Numbered from the stretch's first letter, positions 9,774-18,806 are shown. The stretch is DNA of 64,000 nt from Candidatus Hydrogenedentota bacterium (GCA_029556545.1 JAKQEQ010000098.1:20998-84997), one strand, 5' to 3'. The notes: a model not told the origin generated them from the sequence alone. Numbers and translations are program-made.

Positions 9774-10469
9774 CTAGCCTCTCGCCCCTAGTCCGTACCA
9801 ACGCACAACCTGCGGTTTGCGCCAGAGGTACGGGTTGGGCACCACAAGGATGTGGACCAATCGCGTAAAGGGGAAAAGACCGATTACGACGAATGCGTTA
9901 AAGACGTGCAGTTTCACGAGGTGTGGCGCCGCGGCCATAAGCGTTACGTCGGGGCTGAACTTCACAAGGGACCATAGATAGGGCGTCATCGACGTGGCGA
10001 ACCAGGACGTGCCCCACGGATAGAGAATGGCGATGGCGACGCCGCTGGCGAGTTGCACCAGCAACAGGAAATAGAGGACGGCATCGACGGGACTCGTGAC
10101 CTTGCGGACCTTGCTGTTCGAGAGCCGGCGCGCGACCGCCGCGATGAGCCCCACGAGCGAGAGGATGCCGAAGGCGAGCGCGGAGATCTCGAGGACGTAC
10201 AGGCGCAAGGGATGGCTATTCCACAAGAGGATGCTTCGGGGAATGAGGAAGGCCACGAGGTGACCCGCCAGGACGACGAGTATGCCGTAGTGGAAGGGGA
10301 CCAGCGCCCAGAAGTGCCGTTTGTTTTCGAGTAATTGCGAGGACAGACTCGAAAAGCTGAACGTCTGCGCCCGATACCGCTGGATGCTCACCAGGAAGAA
10401 GGTAAACATCGCCACATACGGCGCCAGCGCAAAGAGCGCCGTGTCCACGTAATTAAGCAGTTGCGCCAT
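9774..10469 (-). CDS. narI: NarI, respiratory nitrate reductase gamma subunit (cytochrome b)
   Basis: 231-residue five-helix membrane protein that takes electrons from quinol and passes them via two b hemes to NarH. The four heme-ligand histidines are in the expected places: His60 (PFHYG) and His70 (AGHLV) in helix 2, His188 (KLHVF) and His206 (LVHIL) in helix 5. The start overlaps the narJ end by 17 nt. The last residues GLGARG and the TAG stop are written in a short (AGAGGCT)n repeat, so the native C-terminus may have been slightly altered. It is the third structural subunit of the membrane-bound nitrate reductase. Confidence 0.93.
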   Translation of the reverse strand: MAQLLNYVDTALFALAPYVAMFTFFLVSIQRYRAQTFSFSSLSSQLLENKRHFWALVPFHYGILVVLAGHLVAFLIPRSILLWNSHPLRLYVLEISALAFGILSLVGLIAAVARRLSNSKVRKVTSPVDAVLYFLLLVQLASGVAIAILYPWGTSWFATSMTPYLWSLVKFSPDVTLMAAAPHLVKLHVFNAFVVIGLFPFTRLVHILVVPNPYLWRKPQVVRWYGLGARG

Positions 10470-11055
10470 GTTCGCATTCCTCCGTTACGGGGCCGAAGGC
10501 GGCCCCCAAGGTCATCATGACGGCTTCGAGGAGCCCGCGATAGGGATTGTCCGCGGGCAGAGCGCCGATGGTCTTTTCGAGCGCGGGCATCACGCACGAG
10601 GCGGCGAAGTCCGTCGCACCCGCGGCGTCCATGCGGCCGAGCAGTCGCAGCGCCTGGGTCAGATGGTCGGGCAATTCCTGTGTCTCGGCGATTCCATGGA
10701 TGCGGAGTTCGCGGCGCAGCTTTACGAGGTACAGGCCGCGGTTGTAGTCCTCTCCGAAGAGGTGCCAGCCGAGGTCGAGGGTGCAAGCGGGGTTCAGGTC
10801 GAAAGTGTTGATGTAGCGTTCTTCGAGATCGGTGCGCGTGTTGCCTTGGGTCGCTTCGCAAAATTGCTCCAATAGTGCGACGCCTGCGCAACTGATGCGT
10901 CGCGCGCGATCGCGGCAGCTTTCGAGGCGCGCGCGCCAGCCCGCTTCGGGATACGCAAGGACACCTGCAAGTGCATCAAGGAGTTCCGCAATATCGGGAT
11001 CTATGCGTGATTCCGGATGCGGCGTGAAGGTCGTACTGCGAACTTGTTCGTCCAT
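10453..11055 (-). CDS. narJ: NarJ, nitrate reductase assembly chaperone
   Basis: 200-residue TorD/NarJ-family chaperone needed for insertion of the molybdenum cofactor into NarG before membrane docking; it is not part of the mature enzyme. The protein is helical and soluble. Family-like features include the segment LEERYINTFDLNPACTLDLG, containing the conserved acidic/aromatic pattern, and the following HLFGEDYNRGLYLVKLR. I chose the ATG at 11055 because it shares a base with the narH stop (TGATG); an in-frame extension further upstream lies wholly within narH. The end overlaps narI. Confidence 0.9.
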   Translation of the reverse strand: MDEQVRSTTFTPHPESRIDPDIAELLDALAGVLAYPEAGWRARLESCRDRARRISCAGVALLEQFCEATQGNTRTDLEERYINTFDLNPACTLDLGWHLFGEDYNRGLYLVKLRRELRIHGIAETQELPDHLTQALRLLGRMDAAGATDFAASCVMPALEKTIGALPADNPYRGLLEAVMMTLGAAFGPVTEECEHGATA

Positions 11056-12545
11056 CACAGTCCCCTCCGTGGGCCGCTCAGGAAGCCGAAACCGGCGTTC
11101 TGTTTTTGTTCGTGCGGGTCCTTGAGCGATTCGATGGCCTGCTCGCGCAACATGGGGGGAATCACGAATCGCTGTTCGACGGTGCACAGGGAGGTCAGTT
11201 CGTAGATGGCTTGCGCCTCGTGTTCGGTGCAGTCGGCGTCGCGCAGCATGCGCCGGGCGGTTTCGAGGTCCACGTCGCCGACGGTCAAGGCGCGGCGATA
11301 CCAGCGGACGGCCTTCTGCTTGCGTAAGGCGTATAGGACTTTGCCTTCCTGGCCCGCGCCGAGGAGGTTGGCAAGAAACTTGAGTGGCACTCGCGCCTGC
11401 TCGATGTCGTGAAACAGGTTGTCGCTGACGCTGTCGAGCGCGCCGTCCCTGCGCTGGGCCATGACCGGCGCCATGGGCGGCACGTAGAACAGCATTGGCA
11501 GGGTGCGAAACTCGATATGCGGCGGCAGCGCGATCTTCCATACCTTCACGAACTTGTAGACCGGCGAGTCCTGCGCGGCCTCGATCACGGCGTCGGAGAT
11601 GCCGTTTTTCAGGGCGTTTTCGATGACGTGCGAGTCGTGGGGATCGAGGATCATTTCGCGTTGCGCGTCGATAAGTTGTTCCGTCGGCAGGTTCGCGGCG
11701 TCGGCGATTCGCTCGGCATCGTAGAGGAGCACGCCGAGGTAGCGAATACGGCCCACGCAGGAGTGGAAGCAGGCCGGGGCCTGGCCGGTTTCAAGACGGG
11801 GATAGCAGAGAATGCACTTTTCCGATTTTCCGGTGTGCCAGTTGAAGAACACCTTCTTGTAGGGACAGGCGGCGATGCAGGAGCGCCAGGCGCGGCAGCG
11901 TTTCTGGTCCACGAGCACGATGCCGTCCTCGCCGCGCTTGTAGAGCGCGCCGGAGGGGCAGGACGCGACGCAGGCCGGGTTCAGGCAATGATTGCAGATG
12001 CGCGGCAGGTAGAAGAAGACGAGTTGCTCGACGGAGAAAAGTTGCCGCCGTTGCTCTTCGCTTAGGCCCGCAAGGTTCGGATCATGCTCCGCGTACACGG
12101 GCGATCCGCCCAGGTCGTCGTCCCAATTCGGGCCGGACTCGACGTCGATGTGCTCTCCGGTGACCATCGAGATCGGCCTTGCGGTCGGCTGGTCCGGGCC
12201 TTCCGGCGCGTTGAACAGGTGCTGATAGTCATACGTCCACGGCTCGTAGTAGTCGTCCATGCTGGGCATGTGCGGATTGTGGAAGATGTTCGTGACGATT
12301 CGCGCTTTCCCCGTGGACTTGAGCCGGATACTTCCGTTGTGCTTCTCCCAGCCGCCGCGGAATTTTTCCTGGTCCTCCCACTGGCAGGGGTATCCGGTGC
12401 CGGGCTTCGTCTCGACATTGTTCCACCACATGTACTCCGTGCCGCGCCGGTCCGTCCAGATGTTCTTACAGGCCAGGCTGCACGTGTGGCATCCGATGCA
12501 CTTGTCGAGATGAAACATCGTCCCGATCTGCGCGCGTACGTTCAT
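11055..12545 (-). CDS. narH: NarH, respiratory nitrate reductase beta subunit (Fe-S)
   Basis: 496-residue cytoplasmic electron-transfer subunit with three [4Fe-4S] and one [3Fe-4S] clusters linking NarI to NarG. Motifs are CIGCHTCSLAC (residues about 16-26), CNHCLNPACVASC (middle), CRAWRSCIAAC, where Trp replaces the second cysteine as in the [3Fe-4S] site, and CILCYPRLETGQAPAC. The N-terminus MNVRAQIGTMFHLDKC and the sequence EYMWWNNVETKPGTGYP are typical of NarH. It lies 19 bp after narG and overlaps narJ. Length is near the family norm of about 500. Confidence 0.95.
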   Translation of the reverse strand: MNVRAQIGTMFHLDKCIGCHTCSLACKNIWTDRRGTEYMWWNNVETKPGTGYPCQWEDQEKFRGGWEKHNGSIRLKSTGKARIVTNIFHNPHMPSMDDYYEPWTYDYQHLFNAPEGPDQPTARPISMVTGEHIDVESGPNWDDDLGGSPVYAEHDPNLAGLSEEQRRQLFSVEQLVFFYLPRICNHCLNPACVASCPSGALYKRGEDGIVLVDQKRCRAWRSCIAACPYKKVFFNWHTGKSEKCILCYPRLETGQAPACFHSCVGRIRYLGVLLYDAERIADAANLPTEQLIDAQREMILDPHDSHVIENALKNGISDAVIEAAQDSPVYKFVKVWKIALPPHIEFRTLPMLFYVPPMAPVMAQRRDGALDSVSDNLFHDIEQARVPLKFLANLLGAGQEGKVLYALRKQKAVRWYRRALTVGDVDLETARRMLRDADCTEHEAQAIYELTSLCTVEQRFVIPPMLREQAIESLKDPHEQKQNAGFGFLSGPRRGL

Positions 12546-12564
12546 GTTTCGCGTTCCTCTCCGT

Positions 12565-15500
12565 TCACCATTTCAGTTCCGGCAGCTTGCGCACCATCAC
12601 GTGCGTGTCGCGGTTGCAGCCCACCGGTCCCCAATAATTGAAGTGATACGTGAACTGCCCGTAGCCGCCGCACATCAGATTCGGCTTGAGCCGCGTGCGC
12701 GTCAGGCTGTTGTGGCCGCCCGCGCGGCGATTGTTCCGCAAGGGCGATTTCGGCACGGAATACGTCCGCTCCGGCGAGTGATACTGGATGCAGACCCCCG
12801 GCGGGATGCGCGCGCTCACCACGGCGCGCGTGACGACCACGCCGTGATCGTTGTGCACCTCCACCCAGTCGTTGTCGTTGATGCCGATGGCCGCCGCGTC
12901 CTGGTCGTTCATCCAGAGCGGCTCCACACCGCGCGACAAGGTGGTCATGCGCTGGTTGTCGCCGTAAGTCGAGTGGATGTGCCATTTCCCGTGCGGGGTG
13001 AGGTAATTCAGCGTCTTTGTTGGCCCCGCCTCCTTGCTGAAGCGCATATCGGCGTATTCCGTCGGCAGCGGCTTCGGCTTGTACGTCGGCAGGTGTTCCC
13101 CGTATTGCAGATACATCTGGTGATCGAGGTAGAAGTGCTGACGGCCCGTCAGCGTGCGCCACGGCACCAGCGCCTCCACGTTGTACGTAAACGGCGAATA
13201 CGGCCGCCCGTCTTCGATGAGCCCGGACCACATCGGGCTGTTCACGAAACGATGGGGCCGCGCCTGAAGGCCCTTATAGTCGATGCGCACGGACCGGGAT
13301 TTTTCCGCAAGCTGGGTCAGCGGCAGGCCCACCTTCTCCTCCATGTTCTTATAGGAGCGGTACGCGAGTTCCCCGTTCGTAACGGTCGCAAATTCGAGGA
13401 TGATGTTGCAGACATCCTCGTCGGCCTCGAGCGACAACAGCCGCTGCGCGTCGTATTCCACGGTCGGCAGCCGCGACAGCGCCTCCTCGTACACGTCGTC
13501 AATGGCATAATGTGTGCCGTGCGCGCTCAGGCCGTTCTTGCGGACCATCGGGCCATACGAGATGAACTGTTTGTGGAGATTGCGGTAGTCGCGCGTTACC
13601 ACCTTCAAGCCCGGCATGGTCTTGCCGGGGATCGCCTCGATCTCGCCCTTCTTCCAATGTCTCAGGTCCGGCTGCGCGATCTCCGCCGCGCTGTCGTGGG
13701 CGAGCGGCGTCGCCACGATATCCGCCACGGGCTCGGGGAAATGCCGCTGCGCCAGTTCCGAGAACTTCTTCGCGATCGCCTGAAAAATCCGCCAGTCGCT
13801 CTTCGACTCCCAGCACGGCGGCACCGCCGCCGACAGCGGATGGATGAAGCTGTGCATATCCGTCGAGTTCAGGTCCGCCTTCTCGTACCACGTCGCCGCC
13901 GGCAGCACGATGTCCGAGTACAGGGCGGACGTATCCATGCGGAAGTTGAGGTCCACCACGAGGTCCATCTTCCCTTGCGGCGCATGTTTGTGCCACACCA
14001 CCTCCGAAATTGACTCCTCCGCCATGTCCTCCGCGATTGTGTTCGTGTGCGTGCCGAGGTAATGTTTCAAGAAATACTCGTGCCCCTTGGAACTCGCCAT
14101 GAGCGCGTTGCCGCGCCAGATGTACCACACCCGCGGCCAGTTCTCCGCCGCGTCCGGGTCCTCGACCGAGAAGCGCAGTGCGCCCGACTTCAATTGCCCG
14201 ACAACGTAGTGGACGATCTTCTCCTCGGAATCCGCCCCCGCCGCGCGGGCCTCCTTAACCAATTCGATCGGGTTCTTGTTGAATTGCGGGTAAAACGGCA
14301 GCCAGCCCGATTGCACCGCCCGCACCTGCACGTCCATCGTATGGCCCGTCGCCAGCGAGTCCGGCGGCTGATGCCGCGGCACGGTGTGGTAGTCCCTGAA
14401 GGAACGCTCGTAGCGCCATTGGTCCGTGTGGACATAGTGCCAGCTCGGGGCGTTCTGCACCCGCGACGGCGGGTACCAGTCCTTCGCCAACGCGATGCTG
14501 GCCCACGACTCGCCCGGCGCCAGTTTTTCCTGCCCCACGTAATGCGCCAACCCGCCGCCGTTCACGCCCACGCACCCGCACAGCATCAAGGCGTTAATCC
14601 CCGCCCGGTACATCAGATTCCCGTGATACCAGTGGTTGATGCCCGCGCCGATGATGATGGTGCACTTGCCTTTCGTCAGTTCGGCGGTTGTCGCCCACTC
14701 GCGCGCGAAGCGCACGATCATGTCTCGGCTCATCCCGGTGTATTTCTCCGACCACGCCGGCGTATACGGCGTATCATCGTCATAACTTTGCGGATACGCG
14801 CCGTCGAGTCCCCGCGGCACGCCGTACTGCGCCATCATCAGGTCGTATACCGTGGTGGCCAGCACTTCCTCGCCCGAGGCCGTCTTGATGCGCTTGACCG
14901 GAACGCCCCGCGCGATCTCGCCGCCCGCGCTGAAATCATCCAACTGCGCGGAAACGACGGCGTCGCGCGCGTCGAGAAACGTCAGCGTGGGGGAGATGCC
15001 GCTGCCGTCCAGGCCGTCCTCGAGTTTCAGGTTCCACTTGCCCTTCTCCTGCCCCCATCGGAACCCGACCGCGCCCACCGGCATCTTCGGGCGGTTCTCC
15101 GCCTCGTCCCACATGAGGAACTTCCAGTCGCCGTTTTCGACGCCCGCGTAGGTGCTCAGCCGGCTCGCGCGCAGCAACCTGCCGGGCCGGTAGACGCCGG
15201 ACCCCTCCGCCGGCTCCAATTCCACCAGCAAGGGAGCGTCCGTGTAGCGCTTCGTATAATCGAGGAAATACGGCGTCTTGCGCTCGTGGTGGAATTCCTT
15301 GAGGATGACGTGGTTTGCCGCCATCCACCACGCCCCGTCCTGACCCGCGTTCAAGGACACCCACTCGTCCGCGTATTTCGCCACCTGGTTGAAATCCGGC
15401 GCGAAGACCCACATCTTGGTTCCGTTGTGCCGCGCCTCCGCCGCGAAGTGACAGTCCGGCGTGCGTGTCATGTTCAGATTCGAGCCCATGACCGCCAGCA

Positions 15501-16212
15501 GCTTCGCGTTATACCAGTCCGCCGACTCGTGCACATCCGTTTGCTCGCCCCACGTCTCCGGCGACGCGCACGGCAGGTCGCAATACCAGTCGTAGAACGA
15601 CAGCGAGATGCCCCCCATCAATTGCATCAACCGCGCGCCCGCCGCGTAGCTGATCATCGACATCGCCGGGATCGGCGAGAACCCCGCGATCCGGTCCGGA
15701 CCGTGCTTCTTGATGGTGTGGATGTTCGCCGCCGCCATAATCTCGAGCACCGTGTCCCACGTCGTGCGGCGGAAGCCGCCCTTGCCGCGCGCCACCTGCC
15801 AGCGCGACCGGGCCGCCGGGTTTTCGACCAAGGAGGTCCAAGCGTCGACCGGGTCTTCGAACTCGGCACGGGCCGTGCGCCAGAGATCAAGCAGCGCCCC
15901 GCGAATGTACGGATATTTCACGCGCAGGGGGCTGTACAGGTACCAGGAGAATGAAATGCCGCGCTGACAGCCCCGCGGCTCATAGGGCGGGATGCCCGTC
16001 TGCAATTCCGGGTAGTCCAGTTGCTGCATTTCCCACGTGACGATCCCCTCCTTGACGTAAATGGCCCAACTGCAACCGCCGGTGCAGTTCACGCCGTGGG
16101 TGCTGCGAACCACCTTGTCGTGCTGCCATCGGTTCCGGTAGAACTCCTCCCAACCGCGCAGCTTCGGGTCGCACTCGTCCTTAATCCAGCGAATCGCGTT
16201 CCGCAATTTCAT
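12565..16212 (-). CDS. narG: NarG, respiratory nitrate reductase alpha subunit (catalytic, Mo-bisMGD)
   Basis: 1215-residue catalytic subunit reducing nitrate to nitrite. The FS0 cluster ligands His-X3-Cys-X3-Cys appear as [20 protein letters not shown], with the last Cys in [16 protein letters not shown]. The molybdenum aspartate lies in [20 protein letters not shown], the NarG-specific signature that separates it from NapA. No Tat signal is present at the N-terminus ([16 protein letters not shown]), so the active site should face the cytoplasm, consistent with two NarK transporters in the operon. It follows narC by 9 bp and requires the Moco products of the divergent operon. Confidence 0.96.
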   Translation of the reverse strand: MKLRNAIRWIKDECDPKLRGWEEFYRNRWQHDKVVRSTHGVNCTGGCSWAIYVKEGIVTWEMQQLDYPELQTGIPPYEPRGCQRGISFSWYLYSPLRVKYPYIRGALLDLWRTARAEFEDPVDAWTSLVENPAARSRWQVARGKGGFRRTTWDTVLEIMAAANIHTIKKHGPDRIAGFSPIPAMSMISYAAGARLMQLMGGISLSFYDWYCDLPCASPETWGEQTDVHESADWYNAKLLAVMGSNLNMTRTPDCHFAAEARHNGTKMWVFAPDFNQVAKYADEWVSLNAGQDGAWWMAANHVILKEFHHERKTPYFLDYTKRYTDAPLLVELEPAEGSGVYRPGRLLRASRLSTYAGVENGDWKFLMWDEAENRPKMPVGAVGFRWGQEKGKWNLKLEDGLDGSGISPTLTFLDARDAVVSAQLDDFSAGGEIARGVPVKRIKTASGEEVLATTVYDLMMAQYGVPRGLDGAYPQSYDDDTPYTPAWSEKYTGMSRDMIVRFAREWATTAELTKGKCTIIIGAGINHWYHGNLMYRAGINALMLCGCVGVNGGGLAHYVGQEKLAPGESWASIALAKDWYPPSRVQNAPSWHYVHTDQWRYERSFRDYHTVPRHQPPDSLATGHTMDVQVRAVQSGWLPFYPQFNKNPIELVKEARAAGADSEEKIVHYVVGQLKSGALRFSVEDPDAAENWPRVWYIWRGNALMASSKGHEYFLKHYLGTHTNTIAEDMAEESISEVVWHKHAPQGKMDLVVDLNFRMDTSALYSDIVLPAATWYEKADLNSTDMHSFIHPLSAAVPPCWESKSDWRIFQAIAKKFSELAQRHFPEPVADIVATPLAHDSAAEIAQPDLRHWKKGEIEAIPGKTMPGLKVVTRDYRNLHKQFISYGPMVRKNGLSAHGTHYAIDDVYEEALSRLPTVEYDAQRLLSLEADEDVCNIILEFATVTNGELAYRSYKNMEEKVGLPLTQLAEKSRSVRIDYKGLQARPHRFVNSPMWSGLIEDGRPYSPFTYNVEALVPWRTLTGRQHFYLDHQMYLQYGEHLPTYKPKPLPTEYADMRFSKEAGPTKTLNYLTPHGKWHIHSTYGDNQRMTTLSRGVEPLWMNDQDAAAIGINDNDWVEVHNDHGVVVTRAVVSARIPPGVCIQYHSPERTYSVPKSPLRNNRRAGGHNSLTRTRLKPNLMCGGYGQFTYHFNYWGPVGCNRDTHVMVRKLPELKW

Positions 16213-16221
16213 GAGTCCACC

Positions 16222-17058
16222 TCACAGTTTCGATGCTTCAACCAGGGAACGCCGCACCGCGCGGAAGCGCCCCTTCCAGATGACGTCGAAAAGCACCAGC
16301 GCCAACGCGGCCACGCCCAGGCCGAGCAGCGAAAACGTCAACTGGGCCACGCCCGCCTGGACCGGCGCGCCATGCTTGGCCCGATCCTCGAAGAGCGCGG
16401 TCAGCGCGTGAATCTCGTCCGGCGCCAACGGTGCATTGCGCAGTAGCGACTGCATCATCGGCGTGGCGGGCGCTTGAAGCCACGCGCTCAATGCGGGCCT
16501 TCCCCCAAGTCGTTCGAAGACCAGCGTCAGGTCCGGCCCGGCGAAGCCGCCGCCCAAGCCGCCGATTCCCGGAATCGAGTGGCACGAAAAACAGGGGGGC
16601 GCGCCCGCGCTCGGTATATCGCGACCGGTGAAGAGCGCCATGCCGCGCGTTACGTCGGCGGGCGTGAACGGCGCCATCGAAATCTGCTGCCCCTTGAATT
16701 GGGATTCCTCGAGGGCCGACTCCGCCTCGATGAGATCGAGGACGAAGTCCACCCGATCAGGCGTCAGGCCGGCCACCTGCGGCATCACCACGCCGCGCGC
16801 CTCTTCCAGGAGTTGCAGCGCGTATGGGTCGCCCGCAGTGATCTTCGCTTGTGGATTCAGAATGAAGGACTTCAGCCATTCGCGGTCTTTGCGCCGTGTT
16901 ACGTCTTTAAGGTCCGGTCCCGCGAGACGCCCCCCCCCGATGGTGTGGCAACTCGCGCAGTTCGCCTTGAAGTAGGCCGCCGTTTCCTGGCCCCGCGCCG
17001 ACGTCGCAAACGCCGCCGCAAGCACGATGCCCAGCACGGCCACGCCGCCTATGCGCAC
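16222..17058 (-). CDS. narC: Diheme cytochrome c, NarC-like subunit of the nitrate reductase operon
   Basis: About 278-residue membrane-attached diheme cytochrome. From a GTG start at 17058, a signal-anchor (VRIGGVAVLGIVLAAAFATS) precedes heme motif CASCH (about residue 34) and a second heme domain with CFSCH (about residue 155). A second helix near the C-terminus (LTFSLLGLGVAALALVLFDV) is followed by a basic tail. It directly precedes narG, as narC does in Thermus, where a diheme cytochrome c belongs to the nitrate respiration complex. The start is uncertain: TTG at 17202, overlapping the rrf2 stop, would add 48 residues made of repeat-like DNA. A run of nine G lies at the Gly-Gly-Gly codons after the first heme. 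Confidence 0.82.
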   Translation of the reverse strand: MRIGGVAVLGIVLAAAFATSARGQETAAYFKANCASCHTIGGGRLAGPDLKDVTRRKDREWLKSFILNPQAKITAGDPYALQLLEEARGVVMPQVAGLTPDRVDFVLDLIEAESALEESQFKGQQISMAPFTPADVTRGMALFTGRDIPSAGAPPCFSCHSIPGIGGLGGGFAGPDLTLVFERLGGRPALSAWLQAPATPMMQSLLRNAPLAPDEIHALTALFEDRAKHGAPVQAGVAQLTFSLLGLGVAALALVLFDVIWKGRFRAVRRSLVEASKL

Positions 17059-17198
17059 CCGCGGTGGGCAAGGGGATGGGGGAGACCCCGGGCCCTGTAA
17101 ACATCTATAGCACCTACACGACCTATTGGTCTCATTGGTAGCCGCGCATCGCTCCCCGGACCCTGAACGCTGAACCCTGAACCCTGTTTTCCGCGCCG
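17059..17198. repeat. Repeat-rich spacer between the rrf2 regulator and narC
   Basis: The 140 bp between the regulator stop and the narC coding region holds degenerate short repeats rather than a gene: TTGGT-CTCA-TTGGT near 17124-17138 and three GAACCCTGA/GAACGCTGA units near 17165-17185. No clear ribosome binding site for narC is visible. The spacer can be read through in frame from a TTG at 17202. Confidence 0.4.
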
Positions 17199-17612
17199 TC
17201 AATGCGATGTCCTCCGCTTCGCAATGGCTGCTATCGAGGTCTCTTCAAGAAACTTCAGATAGCTTTGCCGCGTCTTCTGGAATCGGTCGTGCGCCGGACA
17301 GGGCTTCTCGTCGTCGCACTCCCGGTTCTTGTCCAGAATGCAGGCCGGACGGGACCGCACACCCTCGAAGACCTCGATCACGTCGATGAGCAAGATGTCC
17401 TTCGCCGGCTTGGCCAACTGATAGCCGCCGCTCATGCCGCGCGTGGCGTCGATAATCCCGGCGCGGCCGAGGGCGGCGAGTATCTTGGACAGATAGCCCG
17501 CCGGAATGCCGGCGCGCTCGGAGAGGGACTTGCCGAACATCATGTGTCCGTCCTCCACGTTGGCCAGTTCAATCAGCGCGCGCAGTGCGTATTCCGACGT
17601 TGTCGAGAGCAT
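17199..17612 (-). CDS. Rrf2-family Fe-S transcriptional regulator (NsrR/IscR-like)
   Basis: 137-residue winged-helix repressor of the Rrf2 family. The N-terminus MLSTTSEYALRALIELA and the DNA-binding helix SERAGIPAGYLSKILAALGR are typical. The wing GMSGGYQLAK follows. Three cysteines in CILDKNRECDDEKPCP (spacing X7, X5) probably bind a redox- or NO-sensitive Fe-S cluster, as in NsrR; the first gap is longer than the X5 usual in IscR. I chose the ATG at 17612; a TTG at 17633 is the alternative. It is the first gene of the nar-act operon and diverges from moaA. Two TGGAC-N6-GTCCA-like sites cover its own promoter, so autoregulation is likely. Confidence 0.9.
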   Translation of the reverse strand: MLSTTSEYALRALIELANVEDGHMMFGKSLSERAGIPAGYLSKILAALGRAGIIDATRGMSGGYQLAKPAKDILLIDVIEVFEGVRSRPACILDKNRECDDEKPCPAHDRFQKTRQSYLKFLEETSIAAIAKRRTSH

Positions 17613-17614
17613 TC

Positions 17615-17630
17615 TGGACCTCGATGTCCA
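17615..17630. promoter_or_regulatory. Operator 1, perfect palindrome TGGAC-N6-GTCCA
   Basis: TGGAC CTCGAT GTCCA is a perfect 5 bp inverted repeat just upstream of the regulator start codon and downstream of its predicted -10. It lies exactly 32 bp (about three helical turns) from operator 2, and both are embedded in a shared 20 bp sequence matching at 16 positions. Proposed binding site of the Rrf2 protein. Confidence 0.65.
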
Positions 17631-17632
17631 CA

Positions 17633-17662
17633 ACTCTACAATATTCTGGACCTATTTGTCAA
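17633..17662 (-). promoter_or_regulatory. Predicted promoter of the rrf2-nar-act operon, with operator 2
   Basis: On the minus strand a consensus -35 TTGACA (17662-17657) is followed after 18 bp by TAGAGT (17638-17633, 4/6 match to TATAAT). Operator 2, TGGAC CTATTT GTCAA on the plus strand (17647-17662), overlaps the -35 and spacer and differs from a perfect palindrome by one base. Binding here would block polymerase. There is no other obvious promoter before narC. Confidence 0.6.
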
Positions 17663-17712
17663 GAACTGTTTTCGCGTTCTCGCGTCCATGGAGGAAGGGC
17701 CCCGCAGCCCCC

Positions 17713-17749
17713 TTGACAAGGCGCGAAAAATTATGGATAATAATATCCA
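17713..17749 (+). promoter_or_regulatory. moaA promoter (TTGACA-N17-GATAAT) with operator 3 over the -10
   Basis: A near-consensus sigma-70 promoter: TTGACA at 17713-17718, 17 bp spacer, GATAAT at 17736-17741. The palindrome TGGAT AATAAT ATCCA (17734-17749) covers the -10 element; it has the same 5-6-5 architecture as the two sites in front of the rrf2 gene. Three matching sites in 135 bp on both divergent promoters imply a common regulator. Confidence 0.75.
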
Positions 17750-17783
17750 GATTTACGCCGACATCTTTCGGAATCCCATTGTC

Positions 17784-18806
17784 ATGGCGTCAGCACTCGC
17801 GGAAAACACACGCATCGGGTTCGGCCCGCTCACGGACGCGTTCGCTCGCGCGCACACGTACCTGCGCATCGCGGTTACTGACCGGTGCAACTTGCGATGC
17901 CTGTACTGTATGCCGCCTGCCGGTGTTTCGTGGGCGCCTTCGTCGTTGCTGCTGACGGACAACGAGTTCGTTCGCCTATGCGAATTGTTCGCGCGGCTTG
18001 GTGTGCGGAAGATTCGTTTGACGGGCGGCGAGCCGTTGCTGCGTCCGGGGCTGGCGTCGCTGGCGGGGGCGATCAAGGGTATTGGCGGCATCGAGACTGT
18101 GGGAATTACCACAAACGGTGTGCGTCTTGCGGCGCAGGCGCGGGCGCTGCGCGTAGCCGGGGTCGACCGGCTGAACGTGAGCCTCGATTCGCTACGGCGA
18201 AATCGATTCGAGCAGATTGCGCGGCGGGACGGACTCGGCGAAGTCTTATCGGGCATAGACGCGGCGCTGGAGGCGGGCTTCACGGGCGTGAAGATCAACA
18301 CAGTTGTCATGGGGGGGTGTAACGACGACGAACTAGCGGATTTCGTTGAACTGACGCGCGGGCTGCCAGTGTGCGTCCGTTTCATCGAGTTCATGCCGTT
18401 TCTCGGCAATCGCTGGTGCGACGCGCATCTGGTTTCCTACGCCTCGATGCGCGCGGCGATCGAGGCGCGGTATGCGATCCTGCCGGTAGCCGACCCGGAC
18501 CCGTCCCGGGTGGCCAAGGAGTTTAAGGTCCCGGGTTTCGCGGGGTCGATAGGATTCATAACGTCGATGACCGAGCATTTCTGCGGAGGGTGCAGCCGTT
18601 TGCGCATCACCGCTGACGGCCAGTTCAAGACGTGTCTCTTTCGATCTCCTGAGGTCAATTTGCGCGACGCGCTGCGGGGCGGCGCCGCGGACGAGGAAAT
18701 CGCGGCGCTGGCGGCGGAGGCGCTGTATCTGAAGCCGCGGCAACATGCCGACATTCGCGAGCTGGAGCGGCGCGCGGACCGGAGCATGTTTCAGGTGGGA
18801 GGCTGA
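17784..18806 (+). CDS. moaA: MoaA, GTP 3',8-cyclase (radical SAM), first step of Moco biosynthesis
   Basis: 340-residue radical SAM enzyme converting GTP to 3',8-cyclo-dihydro-GTP. The N-terminal cluster motif CNLRCLYC lies in DRCNLRCLYCMPPAG. The C-terminal cluster appears as EHFCGGCSRLRITADGQFKTC. The protein ends in Gly-Gly (FQVGG), the catalytic tail typical of MoaA. I chose the ATG at 17784 (MASALAENTRIGF) because the predicted -10 at 17736-17741 lies downstream of the alternative ATG at 17733. It is the first gene of the Moco operon; moaC, which acts next in the pathway, is not in the window. Confidence 0.93.
   Translation: MASALAENTRIGFGPLTDAFARAHTYLRIAVTDRCNLRCLYCMPPAGVSWAPSSLLLTDNEFVRLCELFARLGVRKIRLTGGEPLLRPGLASLAGAIKGIGGIETVGITTNGVRLAAQARALRVAGVDRLNVSLDSLRRNRFEQIARRDGLGEVLSGIDAALEAGFTGVKINTVVMGGCNDDELADFVELTRGLPVCVRFIEFMPFLGNRWCDAHLVSYASMRAAIEARYAILPVADPDPSRVAKEFKVPGFAGSIGFITSMTEHFCGGCSRLRITADGQFKTCLFRSPEVNLRDALRGGAADEEIAALAAEALYLKPRQHADIRELERRADRSMFQVGG

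Noticed and set aside
12544..14013. 489-codon plus-strand open frame at the narG 3' end
   Set aside because: Antisense shadow of narG; no domain or start signal.
14047..15954. 635-codon plus-strand open frame inside narG
   Set aside because: Antisense shadow of a highly conserved narG region; composition is typical of the complementary frame of a GC-rich gene.
17733..17783. Upstream ATG (17733) as start of moaA
   Set aside because: The predicted -10 GATAAT lies at 17736-17741, so a transcript from this promoter would start after that ATG.
17742..17783. Moco riboswitch before moaA
   Set aside because: The leader between the predicted transcription start and ATG is only about 35 nt, too short for the known molybdenum cofactor RNA motif.
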